DNA of 64,000 nt from Neoceratodus forsteri (GCA_016271365.2 JADMNL010000023.1:609550001-609614000), one strand, 5' to 3'; counted from the stretch's first letter, positions 31,143-43,236 are shown. Numbers and translations: made by a program. The notes: generated from the sequence alone by a model not told the origin.

Positions 31143-33425
31143 TTATTATTTATTTATTTGCTTTTGTTGACCAGGTGGGTACACTAGACATAGGAATGCC
31201 TATTTTCAGGTAATGACCCGGGAGGGTACAAATGACATATAAAACATCAGTGTGACGAGCACACATAAACCATACAGTAAATAGTTAACCAGAAGAGTAC
31301 AAAACATCTCAAACATTAATAAGACTATGATAATACACGAGCAAGCAAAGTAGGTTGTAGAGAAACATGGATAACAGGATCATAGAGAAGAAATGAGATA
31401 AGTGCAACTCAGATTAGGAGATTCCTGTAGGTCCTTAGCAAGTAGCTAGTTGGCAAGTCCAAGATAGCGCAGTGACTGGGGAGGCAGAGGGGAGGGTAGA
31501 GCAGGAGAGGATAGATTGGGAGAGTAACAGGTAGTGTGGAAATAGGAAAGGGCAGGCAGAGCCGGGTATTGGTTTATAGGTGGAAGCAGGTACAGGGACT
31601 TGCTGTGAGTAGGTATTGACGGTGGAGCTTAAAACAGGTATGTGTTGGGGCATGACAAATAGCTAGAGGGATAGTATTCCAATATTTAGAGCAGCATGGG
31701 AGAAAGCCTTGTGTACCCATTAAGGTCCTACTTCAGGGATGTACAGACGTGTCTGGTCAAGTGACCGGAGACCATAGGAAGGGGTTTGAGGTGTAGTAGC
31801 AAGGCAAGAGATTGAGGAGGCCTGCTCTTATCATACCATCAATCAAGGCACCATAAGATTGGAGGTGATGGGCCACAGGACTAGGCCATTCAAGGTCCGC
31901 ATAAATCAGACAGTGATGTTTGAGCAGAGAGAGGCAGACGATAACGGCAGATGTTATTATAATGTAGTGTCTCATGCATGGAGGGAGGTCTTACTTGTAC
32001 CTAGATAGATGACAGAGCCATAAGCCAAGGATGGGAGAAGAAGGCCTTGTGCCACAGAAAGCCTAGCTGATGGGGTAAGGGCATAGTTAGTGTGGTATGC
32101 TCCTCCGATCTTTGCATTGACTGATTTGCAAGTTGTGGTAATGTGAAGATCAAAGTCCAAGAATTCATCAAGAAGAATGCCAAGGTATCTAAAGGATGAG
32201 GTGTTTATTAACTGGGAATTGTCAGAACAAGATATTTTGAAAGAGTTCGATTTACTTTTAGTTTAGCTGGAGAGCCAAGAGCATTGCCTGAGTTTTAGCT
32301 TCATTGAGAACGAGCGGTTTTGCAGTAATCCAGGATTGAATATTTTGGAACTCTTGGGATAGAGTTAGTTAAGTCCAGTACGTTACTAGCACTATGGTAG
32401 AGTACAAGGTCATCTGCATAGAGCAAGGTAGAGCAAGTAGATACTTGTTGATGGAGGTCGCTATGAAAATTGAGAAGAGCAGTGTACCAAGTATGGATCC
32501 TGTGGGACACCAGTTTGTACATATGATAGGTCAGATAGGGCAGAGTTAAAAGCAACAGCCTGCTGTCGATTTGATAGATAACTCCAAAACCAGTTCACTG
32601 ATTCCACTGAAAACCCAGGGAGGTAAGCTCGTAGGAGGAGGGTGTGGTCAACAAGGTCAAAAGCCTTGGTGAGATCAATGAAAGTGGTACCAGTCAGGAG
32701 ACCGAGTCCATGGCAGTGTAAATGTCATTTGTGAGCTTCAGAAGAGCAGTGGAGGTACTATGACTTTTGCAAAATCCATGCTGGGATCCCGAGAGGAGGT
32801 TGTGTTTATGGAGATAATCATTAGTTTGCCTTAGCAACTAGTTTTTCGAGAATTTTACTGAGCACCGAGAAATGGCAATAGGTCGGTAGTTGGCCATCTC
32901 TTTAGGATCACCTTTCTTTAGAATTGGTGTTATCCTAGCTATCTTCCAAACATTAGGAACTACACCATGACATAGCGACAGGTTAAAAATTTTAGTTAGA
33001 GGGGAGGCTATAAGCGGGGCAGCATCTTCTGAAGCCTAGGTTCAAGACTATCAGCGCCCGGGCTAGTTTTGTCAGGGATAGTCAGCAGCAACTTTGGGAC
33101 TTCAGATTTAGTGACAGTCGGAACCTGAGAAGTGGATGGGAGAGCAGCAGATCCTTGGCCACGGGAGAGGATGCTAGGTGGCTAGGGGGAAGGAGTCTAG
33201 GTAGCGTGACAGGTCCAGAAAATGATGGTTAAAGAGTTGGCGATAGTCACAGGGTTGTTACAGTGTACTCCGCTCAGCAGCATATCATTGGAGGTGGAAG
33301 GTTTATCAGAGCCAAGGAGAGTTTTGATGACAGACCAAAATTTACGCTAATCTCCTCCAGCATTAATAAGTGATTCTTTACAAAAGGAGCTTTTGCTAGA
33401 CAGATGTCTCCTTTACAGGAGTTTC
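31143..33425 (-). mobile_element. Rex1/jockey-group LINE, minus strand
   Basis: Non-LTR element of a group distinct from the CR1-like copies. Its 3' end is at 31,143-31,230: reversed, it reads gtcattacctgaaaataggc, gtctagtgtacccacctggt, caacaaaagcaaataaataa. RT landmarks on the minus strand: a YRPIAIS block near 32,880, AFDLVDHTLLLRAYLPG near 32,620-32,665, GVPQDPYLVH near 32,485-32,510 (degenerate), and LLYADDLVLYHSASN with the catalytic pair at 32,406-32,420. Thumb and C-terminal pieces are DFDLHITTTCKSVNAKIGGA and LTPSARLSVAQGLLLPSLAY (31,972-32,160). The 5' edge abuts a palindromic tRNA-headed repeat at 33,428. Family assignment within the jockey/CR1/Rex1 group is uncertain. Confidence 0.8.
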
Positions 33426-33427
33426 TC

Positions 33428-34110
33428 AATTGAAATCATGCCCCTTGAAAACCGTCCCAGTGCTCTAACCACTGAGTTACAGGCTCATATGATTGGATCT
33501 CATGTTCTCAGCACATTTTCTTCCTTTGACATTTCATATCCTGCAACTAATAATAATCAAGATGGCATTTAGATGTTTTTGTGCAGTATTAGCTACTGCA
33601 AAGCAATTTAAATTACAAATTGTAGTAAGAAAGACATGAAATTTATTTACATTTATTATGTAATGGTTTTAACCGATCAATAAACGGAACTGAACTGAAC
33701 TGTAAATTGGGAAAATTAGATGGCAATGTGATGTTTGCTTGTAGCTCAGTGTTTAAAGTACCGGGACAGTATTCTGGGGCCTGGGTTCAATTTCCAGAAT
33801 GTCACGTCATGTCTTTCTTACTACAATTTGTAATTTAAATTGCTTAGCAGTGGCTAATACTGACAAAAAACATCTAAATGCCATCTTGATTATTATTAGT
33901 TGCAGGATATGAAATATCACAGGAAGAAAATGTCTGGGAACATGAGGTCTAATTATATGAGCCTGTAACTCAGTGATTAGAGCACTGGGACGGTTCTCAA
34001 GGGGGCATGATTTCAATTCCAATAGGTCACTTTAGGTCTTTTCACTACAATTTGTGATTGAAATTACTTAGCACTGGACAATACTGCACCAAAATACATC
34101 TAATTGTTGC
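33428..34110. mobile_element. tRNA-headed tandem units arranged as a palindrome
   Basis: Two arms of about 210 bp are inverted repeats: left 33,428-33,637 and right 33,808-34,018 (for example catgatttcaatt at 34,006 against aattgaaatcatg at 33,428, and catgtctttcttactacaat at 33,808 against attgtagtaagaaagacatg ending at 33,638). Between them sits a tRNA-like head, A-box-like tagctcagtgttta (33,742) and B-box-like gggttcaatttcc (33,783-33,795). On the right the order is head, body, second head (taactcagtgattagagcac at 33,965), second body (from 34,027), with a unit period of about 224 bp. The left arm carries the same head and body in reverse. No coding capacity. Confidence 0.75.
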
Positions 34111-34750
34111 CGTTATTTAAGAAATCTTATTATGATACCATTAGCTGTAAATCTTTCTTTCGCTGCTGTTCCTGGCCAAAGGACCTCTGAGCTCTCTCAA
34201 GTACATTCTGTAGCAGCAGCAGCAAAGTAGCAGAAAAGAGGGGTACTGATCACTGCACCTAAGAGTTTGTTCACAGAAAAAGACATCTGAGCCTTCCACA
34301 TCCTCAAGTACATTTATTATTCCTATTTTTTTCTCTTTCTATTTTCAAGATCCTGTAGCTTATCCACAAATTTAGCAATTATTCTATTGTTGCTCACAGA
34401 TTCACCATATTGTTTCTCAACTCTTCACTGACAGCTACTACTTTTGCAGTCTTTGCATCACTAATTTTTCATTAAATACTGTTCATTATATAATGGCACC
34501 ATCAATTTTCTTTTCTTTTAAAAGCTAACAAGGTAATTTATTGCAAGTTTGATGGCTGTCATTTCTACAAAAAGGTTCTCAAACTGACCCTCAGGTTGGT
34601 GGTCTTGTGCTGGCTATTGAACCTCAGCACAAGAGATTTGACTGTCTTTGTGGATTTCTTCTCCATAGTTGCCAAATCCATGAGTTGATTATTTTGCTTG
34701 GCCTCCATTTCCAATAGTGTTAAAATCACAATGTACTGCTTTTTTGGCTA
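34111..34750. other. Unclassified AT-rich stretch
   Basis: No element signature that I can support; contains a T-rich segment around 34,320-34,520. Confidence 0.45.
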
Positions 34751-34862
34751 ATAGAAACAAAGAAACATGGAATCTGAAGGCAGATAAGGGCCACTTAGCC
34801 CACTCAGTATGATCATTTTTCCCTACCTACATTCTCACTGCAGACCCCACTTGATCTACAGC

Positions 34863-34881
34863 TCTCTCTCTCTCTCTCCCT
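34863..34881. repeat. (CT)n microsatellite, short
   Basis: About nine ct units within LINE copy J. Confidence 0.85.
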
Positions 34882-35044
34882 CCTTATGATTCCATTGTGC
34901 CTATGATCCCATTCATTCTGGAAACCCATCACTCCTTCTGCCCCAGCTCCACCACTGGAAGACTGTTCCAGGAGTTCACTACTCTTTCTGTGAATAAGTA
35001 CTGTACTTCCTCACATCTCTTCTGAAACTAAAAATACCACCAAC

Positions 35045-35160
35045 AGCTTAAAAATCTGGTTCAATTTCAGATGGCATCCATCTGTATCCCCTCCACCAGG
35101 ACGAGGCTGAAAATAGGTAAAAATTGTCTAGTCCTCTTTCCCGTCAACAAAAATAAATAA
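35045..35160 (+). mobile_element. Rex1/jockey-group LINE 3' tail inserted in copy J
   Basis: Only the last 115 bp of the LINE family of 31,143-33,425, opposite in orientation to copy J. Text gatggcatccatctgtatcc, gaggctgaaaataggtaaaa, gtcaacaaaaataaataact lines up with the terminal part of that family and with the copy at 60,250-60,368. Confidence 0.8.
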
Positions 35161-35855
35161 CTAACCCCTCCCCTTCCAGCCTCATATCATGTCCCTTGTT
35201 ATTGAATACCTTTTTCCTGACACATGCTTGCGTTCCATACCCTATTTATCTATGTGAGCTATTTAAATGTCTCTGTCATATCCCCTCTCACTTCTCTCTT
35301 CCAGGATGTACATACAGTATTGAGGTTCTCTAGTCTATCCCTGTAGGGCTTTTGATGAAGACCCAGCACCATTTTAGATGTCCTTGTTTGGACTGCCTCC
35401 ACTTTGTCTATGTCCTTTGAGAGAGGTGGTCTCCAGAGCTAAACACAGTACTCAGGTGGGGTCTTACCAGTGATCCATACAGGGATAATAACATCTCCTC
35501 TTTTGCTGGTGATATCCCTTCCTATGCATCCCAGCATTACACTAGCCTCCTAACTTCCTTGTTGCACTGCTTGCCTACCTTTAGGTCATCCAGTATGATT
35601 AACCTTAGGTCTCTTTCCTGCTTGGTTGTCATCAATACCACTCCACCCATTTTGTACCCCACCCCAGGATGTCTGTGCCTCAATGCATAATTTTACACTT
35701 TTTCATATTGAAACCCAGCTGCCTTGACTACTCCTCAAGTTTTCAGAGATCTCTTCCCCAGTGTCCACCCTTTTAAGATCTTGGTGTCATTGGAAAAGAA
35801 GCAAACCTCCCTTCCAGCTCCTCTGTAATGTCACTTATAAAGACACCCACTGGTC

Positions 35856-35857
35856 TG

Positions 35858-35905
<48 letters not shown>

Positions 35906-35970
35906 TTCTTTCTCTTTCTCTCTTTCTTTTCTTTCTTTCTTCCTTCTCTTCCTTCCTTCCTACCTTCGTA
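35856..35970. repeat. (TTTC)n then (TTCC)n compound microsatellite
   Basis: At least 13 ttct/tttc tetramers, then interrupted tttctc and ttcc units. Open frames over it (runs of FLSF or KERKKE) are artefacts. Confidence 0.95.
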
Positions 35971-35972
35971 CC

Positions 35973-36195
35973 GGGTCATAATGTCATACACTTAATAGCG
36001 TATAGCATTATGGCTTAATCTTGTACCTGTGTAAGCCCGAGTTGGACCCCCCTCAGAATTGAATCTTAGTGGTGGGGGTCTGGGGTGCAGCCCACCATAT
36101 CGGGGGTGTAAAGCAGAGCCCCCACAGAACAATAAATAAATGAAATAATGTAACGATTCTGCCACACAGCATTCTGCCATGCGATATTATGACCC
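35973..36195. mobile_element. 223-bp MITE with inverted ends GGGTCATAAT
   Basis: Left end gggtcataatgtcatacact, right end ttctgccatgcgatattatgaccc; the last ten bases reverse-complement exactly to gggtcataat, with weaker match for a further 25 bp. It sits inside the TTCC repeat tract, which resumes at 36,199, so it is an insertion younger than the repeat. No transposase. Superfamily not settled; no clear target duplication. Confidence 0.7.
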
Positions 36196-37807
36196 TGTCC
36201 CCTTCCTTCCTTCCTTTTCCATTTACCATCAATCTCTGTCTCCTGCCCCGGACCAATTTCTTATCCTGTTCATTACCTTTTACCCACCTTAGCTACCAAG
36301 CTTGCTCACTATTCTCCTATATAGAAAGCCTTACTGAATCCAGATAGGCCATGTCCACCACTCTTCCATGATCTAATTCCTTGGACACCCAGTCAAAATA
36401 TCCATCAGATTTATCTGACATGACATTCCCCTGTGAATCTATGCTGTGGTGGGTCCTGTAACCAGTTGGAATTAAGATTGCCCACAATATTTTTCCTTCA
36501 GTAGTGTTTCCATTAACTCTCTCACCACCAATGTCAGGCTGACTGACCCATAATTTCCTTGAAGTGTGACTACGTCTGCCTTCTTCCAGTTCTCCAGAAC
36601 CACTCTGGTATCCTGTGATCAGTTAAATAGAACTGTTAGAGGTGCAGCTAGTACCTCCCTGAGCTTTCTCAACACCACTGAATGCACCCCATCTGGCCAC
36701 ATTGCTTTGTCCATCTTCAGATTAGTGAGTGCCTTCATCTCTCCTCTGAAAACCATTAGTGTCCACTCCCCTTCAAAGCCAGTGTTAAATTTTGCAGTCA
36801 ACTCCTTCCTTTCTTCTGTGAATACTGATCAGAGGTATTTGTTTAAGATGACTGTATTTTCCTGGTCCAGCTCTCCACAGTCACCCCTTCCTTTTAAACC
36901 TTATAATGCCTCCCATGGTTTTCTTGTCTCTTACAAACCTAAAAATATGTTGTCCTCTTTTGATGCTATCTTGGTGATTTTCTCTTTGGTTTGTGCCTCT
37001 GCGCTCCTTAATGCTTTCCTGCTTCTCTTTGCTTCCTGATACACCTCCCAACCCTTCTTCTTTTGCATCTCCTTGTATCTTCTGAAAGTAATCCTTTTGG
37101 CCTTTACTTTTCTGCCACCTCTTTCATGAACCACAGCGGCCTCTTTTGCTTTTGTTTTTCTTCACTTGCTGGATTCAGAGGTTTGCTGCTTCACTTTGCT
37201 GCATTTGAGCTTGGCCCACAGTTCCTCCAACCCCCAGGTCATTGCCTACTGCCAGGTCATCCGTGAGGCAGTCACCCAACTTTATAAAATCTATACTTCT
37301 AAAGTTCAGGACCCTCAATCATGTGTGGCTGTATTCCACTGCCATCCTTATATTGAACCACTGTGTAAGGTGATCATTGGTCCTCAGATGGCCTTCCACC
37401 ATGACAACTTCAACACTGTTCCTATTAGTGAGTACCAGGTCCAGTATTTTCCCATCCCGAGTGGGTTCACTGACTAGTTGCCTGAGGAATGTCCCTGCAG
37501 TGAGGCCTGGATGTCCCTGCTTCTACCTAAAGCTGTATCTGGGAGCTCAATCTACATCCGGCAGACTGAAGTTCTCTGCCAGCTGTACCATCCCTTTTCT
37601 GTCATTTTGCCAGTGGCTTCCAGCAGTACCTTATCTAACTCCTCCCTTGTGCTGTAGGACTGTAGATCACACCTATGTGAATAGTGGCTCTGCCTCCCAA
37701 CTTCAGGGTGACCCAACATATCTCTGTCACCCCCAAACACCTCTGTATCTCTGTTACTTTATGCATTCCTTCACATAAAGCACCTCCTTTTATTCCCCAC
37801 CCTGTTT

Positions 37808-38403
37808 GGCACTATGTCACAATAAAGAAAACCCTAACAGTGTGGTCAAAACCACAGACTCAAAGAGCAAAATGAGGGCTACTATAGTGCCACACCAACT
37901 CAACTGGCTACACGGTATATTAACAAGGGGCTTCACCACTCACACCATGTTATGGGGGCTACACCCCTGAACTCCTCCATCCTTATATAATCACCTCCAG
38001 GGGTGGCAATTCAGGAAAGGGAGAAACTTTGGGGGTCATAGAGGAGGAAGGGAATGGTGCAGGACAACTGATGGTTGGAAGGCAGACACAGTACTCACAT
38101 AAGTCAGGAGTGTGGAGAGACACAAAAAGTCCCAAGAGAAAACAAAACAAGCAGCGTACATCCTGGGACCAGGAATCAAGCTCCAGTCCATGAGAGTTCT
38201 GCTGCCCTCTGCTGCCTGTGGAACTACCCTCTGTGCTATGGCAGCTGCTTGGAAGAAACAACCCCAGCATAGGCTTCATCCCTTCTCCTCTGACAGCAAT
38301 ATAGCTACAGGGATAGAGCTAGCCCTAACCTGCATTATACTGTCCCTGTAGCTGAATTAGCTTCGCTATTTTGACAGCATGGTTTTGACCACGCTATTGT
38401 GCC
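37808..38403. mobile_element. 0.6-kb element with inverted ends inside copy J
   Basis: Copy J's endonuclease text breaks at about 37,808 and resumes at 38,404. Inverted ends: plus agtgtggtcaaaaccacaga at 37,839 and, from the right end reversed, agcgtggtcaaaaccatgct; the outermost bases are ggcactat on the left and, reversed, ggcacaat on the right. The left end seems to hold an extra 25 bp. The interior contains a tRNA-like head on the minus strand (A-box-like tagcacagagggtagt, 38,226-38,241; B-box-like cttgattcctgg, about 38,169-38,180). No transposase. It may be a nonautonomous DNA transposon that carries a SINE. Confidence 0.6.
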
Positions 38404-38960
38404 TTTCTCTCTTTCACCCGGTATGCCCTGTCTTTCTTGGGCAGAGTGTAGCCTGGTATTGCCACGTCCCAGTCATGGTTGTCAGTGCACTATGACTCGG
38501 TAATAGACATTGTGCCCATGTCAGCCTGTGCAACAATGGTATATAGGCCTGGAATCTTATTTCTAGATTTCTAACATTCGCACAGATGGCCTTCCAGATT
38601 TGTTTGCACTCTGCTTGTTAGCACTCTTTTCCTTTGTCCTCCCATCCTTCCCCCTCTTTTAATATTTCTGTTAAACTCCCTTTCAGTTACTATCCACCTG
38701 CTTACTTTGTTACTTTGCACCCTGGGGATCCTCTCCCTCGGTCTGTCCCTACTGTCTATTTCAGCTCATGGGGGCAGTTTCTGCCTCCCCAGTTTCTTCC
38801 TCCACCCCATCAGCTAGTTTAAATGTTCATTGAAGTACCCTTTAATTTGTTCACTAAGAAATGCAGTTCTCCTGCTGGATGGATGCAGGCCATCACCTCT
38901 GTATAGGTCCTCATCCTATCAGGGTGGTCCCCAGCCCCCATTGTAGCTAAACCCCTCCTC

Positions 38961-39289
38961 TTTGCACCTAATTATTTTCATTTTTTTAAAGTGAATGTAT
39001 TATATTGTGCAATACATTTATCACTGATTTTACTGCACAGTTGAAGGGACCACAGTGCAGGGGCCTCAGTAGAGTGAGTCCACTCTGCTTGCCATCATTG
39101 CATGGCCAGAGAGTAATACAGGCACTGTAACAGACAACTAATAGATCTTGCTTACAGGGGTGTGGAGATGAACAACTCAGACTAAAGTCTCATCCCACTG
39201 AGTGCACTTACATTTGTTTCACTCAACCACCATGGTCTCCTCTTTGACAAAGACAACCTGAGTACCACTAACCTGGTTCTGTCTGCTCC
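38961..39289. other. Unclassified stretch
   Basis: AT-rich start then mixed sequence; no recognised feature. Confidence 0.4.
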
Positions 39290-39546
39290 TAAACTTCTTA
39301 TTTCTCCCTCTCTTCCCTCTCAAGCTCTCCAACCCTTATTCCTTGCCCTTGACACTGCCTCTGAGTTCCTTTTTCTTTTCTGTACATAAATGTTACTGTT
39401 TAAGTTGTGGCCTTGTTAATTGCCTTAGTGATTGTTTGTAACACTGTCTACTATGTTTTTGTACTTAATGACGGAACCTTTGTAAAAGAGCCTTGGCTCA
39501 AAGGTATTAATTCCTAGAACAATAAACTTTAAACTTCAAACTTCAA
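39290..39546 (+). mobile_element. LINE 3' end fragment (L2/Rex-like)
   Basis: Ends agccttggctcaaaggtatt, aattcctagaacaataaact, then three imperfect ttaaactt/cttcaaa units. A polyadenylation-like aataaa and a short heptamer tail fit an L2/Rex-type LINE 3' end. No coding part is left, so the family is not certain. Confidence 0.5.
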
Positions 39547-41149
39547 ATATACTCATATTGGCAAACTCAATGTCTTACTCTTCTAGTGTGCATGACGTTT
39601 GGTGGATCACCATAGTGGACATTTGAGTGAACAAGCATGTCTCTGGAAGCAAAATCTAAAAAAAAAATTAAAAATTAAAAAGCATGTTACTTGCTAAAAA
39701 CTATTTTTAAAAAGTAGTACTGTTAATGCTTTTCTACCTTAACTCTGTGGTACTGTAATTTCAGCAGGCTCTGTGGTATAACACTTCCAAAAATAAGAGG
39801 AACTCACTTTTCACTCTCTAAACAAAAATGAGGGAAATGTATTCCCCATGTTCGACTGCTACCTAAGCAGAAAATATAGAAGGAAAATAACATGCATTTT
39901 CTGGATCAGTCTGAATTCATCGAAATGTAGTCCGAATTGCAGTGGACATCAATATGCTGTGTGTCCTAACTGAACATAGGGTAAAGAACTTGTGGAATGA
40001 CAGCATAGACTACAGAGGACAAACTGCTTAAATAGCAAAATGAAAGTTAATGAGAGAGTTAATGCAGAAGCAGTTTAAACCTTACTAATGCTGTCCAAGT
40101 ATTACTTTCTACAGATGGAAGGTGGGCTAGTGAAATCTTACACTCAAGGGTGTCAAATGCTGAGAAGATATCTAAGAATACAAAGTCAGGCTAAGCCATT
40201 TCACCCACACTCAGGAGGAGGTCACTGGTAGTAATCCTATGCTGTATTTTGGTCCAGCATCTGATTAAAATGCCTCATGTAGCTTGATCACATTAAATTT
40301 AATGCTAGCTGTTTAGCAATAGCACTCTTTACACTTCAGACAAAAGCAGCAGATCGAACTTTGTTTCCCAAGTCACTGCACCCATATTCACACAGTTGGC
40401 CAGCTGCCATCCATTTGTTGGAGTTGTAAATCTGAGCTCCTCTTTAGTTTATAATGCCTGCTGAATCCCTAATGATATATAAATTAATGCAGTATGTACT
40501 GTTGTCATACTCATGCTTCTCAACTGTCTCTAACATTTACAGATGTCCCTGCATTTTTATCAAAGATGCCTCTTCTCCTCTGAAACTGATGTTTCAGTTA
40601 TTCAACAGCTTATTGAATAACCTAATAAAAGCAAGAATTATAGTAATATAGCACCCGGATGCCATGCCCCAATGGGCTACCACCCCTACCTTGTAGGCTA
40701 ACCAAGGTTGAGGGCCTGGGTTCTTATTTGACATTTAAACTGGTTCTTTCACAAAATAACATTAGTTGTGCAGTGTCTCCACCCAGAGTAACATTACAAG
40801 TGAGTTTGATATCTGGCTATAGAACCCCGGATGTTATACTTACCACATTACCATACTGTCACTCCACACATGGATTAATATTAACAAAATCCCCAAATTT
40901 AATTTTACTGAATTAAAGGCCCACTTTAATAATACTCACAACACAAGATTTATAAAATTGGTTAACCAACAATTTATTTACACGGGTATAGGGTTCGGAA
41001 TGGGTAGATGGAAGTAGTAGTTAAACAACAGTAGATTGGCATTTCTTGGCATTGCATCAAACAATTATTTTGCATTTCAAATTTAGACATTTATTATATT
41101 GGCCACCCACCAACTTTCTGATGGATTCAGATACCTGTCTAGCTATCTA
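39547..41149. other. Unclassified stretch
   Basis: No convincing element. The part 40,644-40,980 upstream of the Gypsy relic was examined as a possible 5' LTR or leader but has no matching copy 3' of the coding region. Confidence 0.45.
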
Positions 41150-41231
41150 GCTGTTAAAGATGTTAACCATTAGAATACCCCAACTGGCACCAGTACCCAG
41201 TTCCAAATAGAACCCTACAAATATACACACC

Positions 41232-41732
41232 TACAGAAACTGCCCTGCACATGGAAAACAGTGTAAAGCCTGTGGAAAACATAACCACTTTGCAAGGTGC
41301 TGCAGAAAACAAAAAGCAATGCAATCCCTTAAAGAAACAACTGACTCGGATAGCACAGAGGAATTCTTCATAGGAGCCCTGGACAAACCAGGCAACATGC
41401 AAAGCAAGGAAAGGACTATTCAACTAAATACCAGTGGCTTGAAAATACAATACATGATTGATACAGATGCACAAATAAATGCGCTTTCTTCTCGACTGTG
41501 GTGTCAGATACCACACAGACCGCAGATGAATAAAAACCCTACTGTCTTGAAGACATACAATGGACTAACCATGCCCACAATAAGGTACTGCGTGCTGAAC
41601 CTCCACCACAAAGGCAAGGTGAGTAAACACAATTTTATTATTGTCACTGGGACAAGAAGCCAATTTTGGACCTACAGTACAGACCAATCAGAAACTGGGT
41701 TTGATAGAAAAACTATTTGCCATACAAAATGA
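41232..41732 (+). pseudogene. Gypsy gag C-terminus and protease, broken
   Basis: In one frame from 41,232: CKACGKHNHFARCC, a C-x2-C-x4-H-x4-C zinc knuckle that binds RNA in Gag, followed by an acidic linker and the aspartic protease. The protease active site, normally D-T/S-G, is DTD (MIDTDAQINALS, about 41,454-41,489), so the essential glycine is replaced. The frame stays open to 41,732, which is long for this window. The N-terminal Gag is absent or unrecognisable. Confidence 0.8.
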
Positions 41733-41949
41733 CAAGCCAGTCACTGATGATATTCAGTATCAATACAAGGATGTATTTACAGGACTGGGAAGCTATCCAT
41801 AACACATAATATCACTGTGGATGCAAAGGCAGTTTCTGTAGCATGCCACCCGCAGAGTCCTTGTGGCCCTAAGAGATAAACTGAGAAAGAGATGCAATGG
41901 TTAAAAGATCTGGATGTTATAGAAAGGGTAGAAAAGCCAACACCATGGG

Positions 41950-42640
41950 TCCACCTTGGTGGTTATTGAGAAAAAGATGGGTCGCTACGCTTGTGTCCGG
42001 ACCCTAAAGAGTTAAATGCATGTATAAACAGAGAACATTTCCACATTCCCACAAGGCATGAAATATTGGATGAACTTTCGAGTGCAAAATATTTCTCAAT
42101 ACAGGATACCTCTTCAGATTCTGGCAACTACCCCTCACAAAAGAAAGCACACTTCTGCACTTTTAACACTCATATGGGAGGCACTCTTTCAAAAGATTGC
42201 CATTTGAATCTGCTTAGCACCAGAGGTTTTCACAGAACAATGCAGCAACTGCTGAAAGGCATAGAAGGGGTTAAAGTCTACCTAGACAATATTGTGGTCT
42301 GGGGTTCATCACAAAGTAGCATTACAGCAGAGTGAGGCAGGTCTCTATGAAGTGGCCTGGGAAGCAGGCATTAAATTGAATAAAAGTGTCAGATAAGAAA
42401 GACTGAAATAAAGTACCTTGGGAAATTCTTTCACAGCGAGGTGTGAATCCTGACCCAGCAAAGTTCACGCTGTAAACAGGATACCACATTCGACCTCTAA
42501 GAAAGAGTTACAACGCTTCCTGGGCATGGTAAATTATTTGGGAAGTTTATTAGCAACCTGGCTGACAATACTAGCCACCTGGAGACAACTACTAAACAAG
42601 TCAGCCATGTGGGAGTGGACATCTGCACATGAACAACAAT
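41950..42640 (+). pseudogene. Gypsy reverse transcriptase, broken
   Basis: Encodes LRLCPDPKELNACINREHFH at about 41,980-42,045, then ELSSAKYFSIQDTSS (motif A region, catalytic D kept) and KVYLDNIVVWG at 42,273-42,305. The last is motif C, normally Y-x-D-D, with the second aspartate changed to asparagine. A segment of the palm between 42,110 and 42,230 is scrambled by frame changes. Stop codons occur near 42,336. Confidence 0.82.
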
Positions 42641-42659
42641 TCAAGGGATAAAATGACTA

Positions 42660-43080
42660 ATAACTACTGCACCCACCTTGCAATATTTGATATCTCTTGT
42701 CACACAAAGGTTTCCACAGATGTCTCAAAGGACATATAGGAGCCATACTGTTATAGCACAAAACAGCAGCTGGAGGCCTGTTGCATATGCATCAAGGGCC
42801 TTCATAAAGACTGAATACAAATATGCTCAGATTGAAAAGGAGAAGCTGGTAATAGCTTTTGGATGGGATGCCTTCCATAATTACATTTATGGAACCCCGT
42901 TTGTGATTGAAACAGACCACAAACCACTGCTAACCATTTGAAACAGAGATCTATGGCAGGCCCCACCTTGAATTTAGAGACTGTTAATTAAGGTACAGAA
43001 CTATGACTATAAGATTGAATATACACCAGGAAACCAGCTGATAGTGGCAGATGCCTTATCTAGAACCTGGGACGAATCAC
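42660..43080 (+). pseudogene. Gypsy RNase H, broken
   Basis: The frame 42,678-42,941 encodes PVAYASRAFIKTEYKYAQIE and KEKLVIAFGWDAFHNYIYG, ending in VIETDHKPLL at about 42,904-42,933: the conserved S-R-x-L..E..Y..IEKE..A and TDHKPL blocks of Gypsy RNase H. After a stop, YKIEYTPGNQLIVADALSR-like text (43,010-43,065) marks the junction towards integrase. Confidence 0.82.
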
Positions 43081-43236
43081 ACAGAACCTCCACCCAAAGT
43101 GAGGATTCAGATGAGGACATACACAGTAACAGAATACAAACCTAAGGAGCAATGTCTGTACAAATGTGGAAAAGGTTGAAAATTGCACAGCACAGGATGA
43201 AACACTGCAGGCAGTCATGTCAGCTATCAGCCAAGG

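Larger units (their letters stand above)
34752..38960 (-). mobile_element. CR1-like LINE (copy J), minus strand, with four interruptions
   Basis: The 3' end is at 34,752-34,800 (tagaaacaaagaaacatgga then tctgaaggcagataaggg). Moving right one meets the RT C-terminus (34,900-35,760), the catalytic block degraded to FSNDTKIL at about 35,776-35,799, RT fingers and palm (36,290-36,800), the basic linker (36,930-37,134, KVKAKRITFRRYKEMQKKKG), endonuclease pieces (37,250-37,800 and 38,404-38,580; the latter includes DNHDWDVAIPG in reverse) and an ORF1/ORF2 junction near 38,820 (cagctagtttaaatgttca). The interruptions are a Rex1-like LINE tail, a TTTC repeat, a MITE and a 0.6-kb element with inverted ends. 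More diverged than copies C and F. Confidence 0.82.

Noticed and set aside
35761..36018. Frames with runs of FLSF (plus) and KERKKE (minus)
   Set aside because: They are translations of the TTTC microsatellite.
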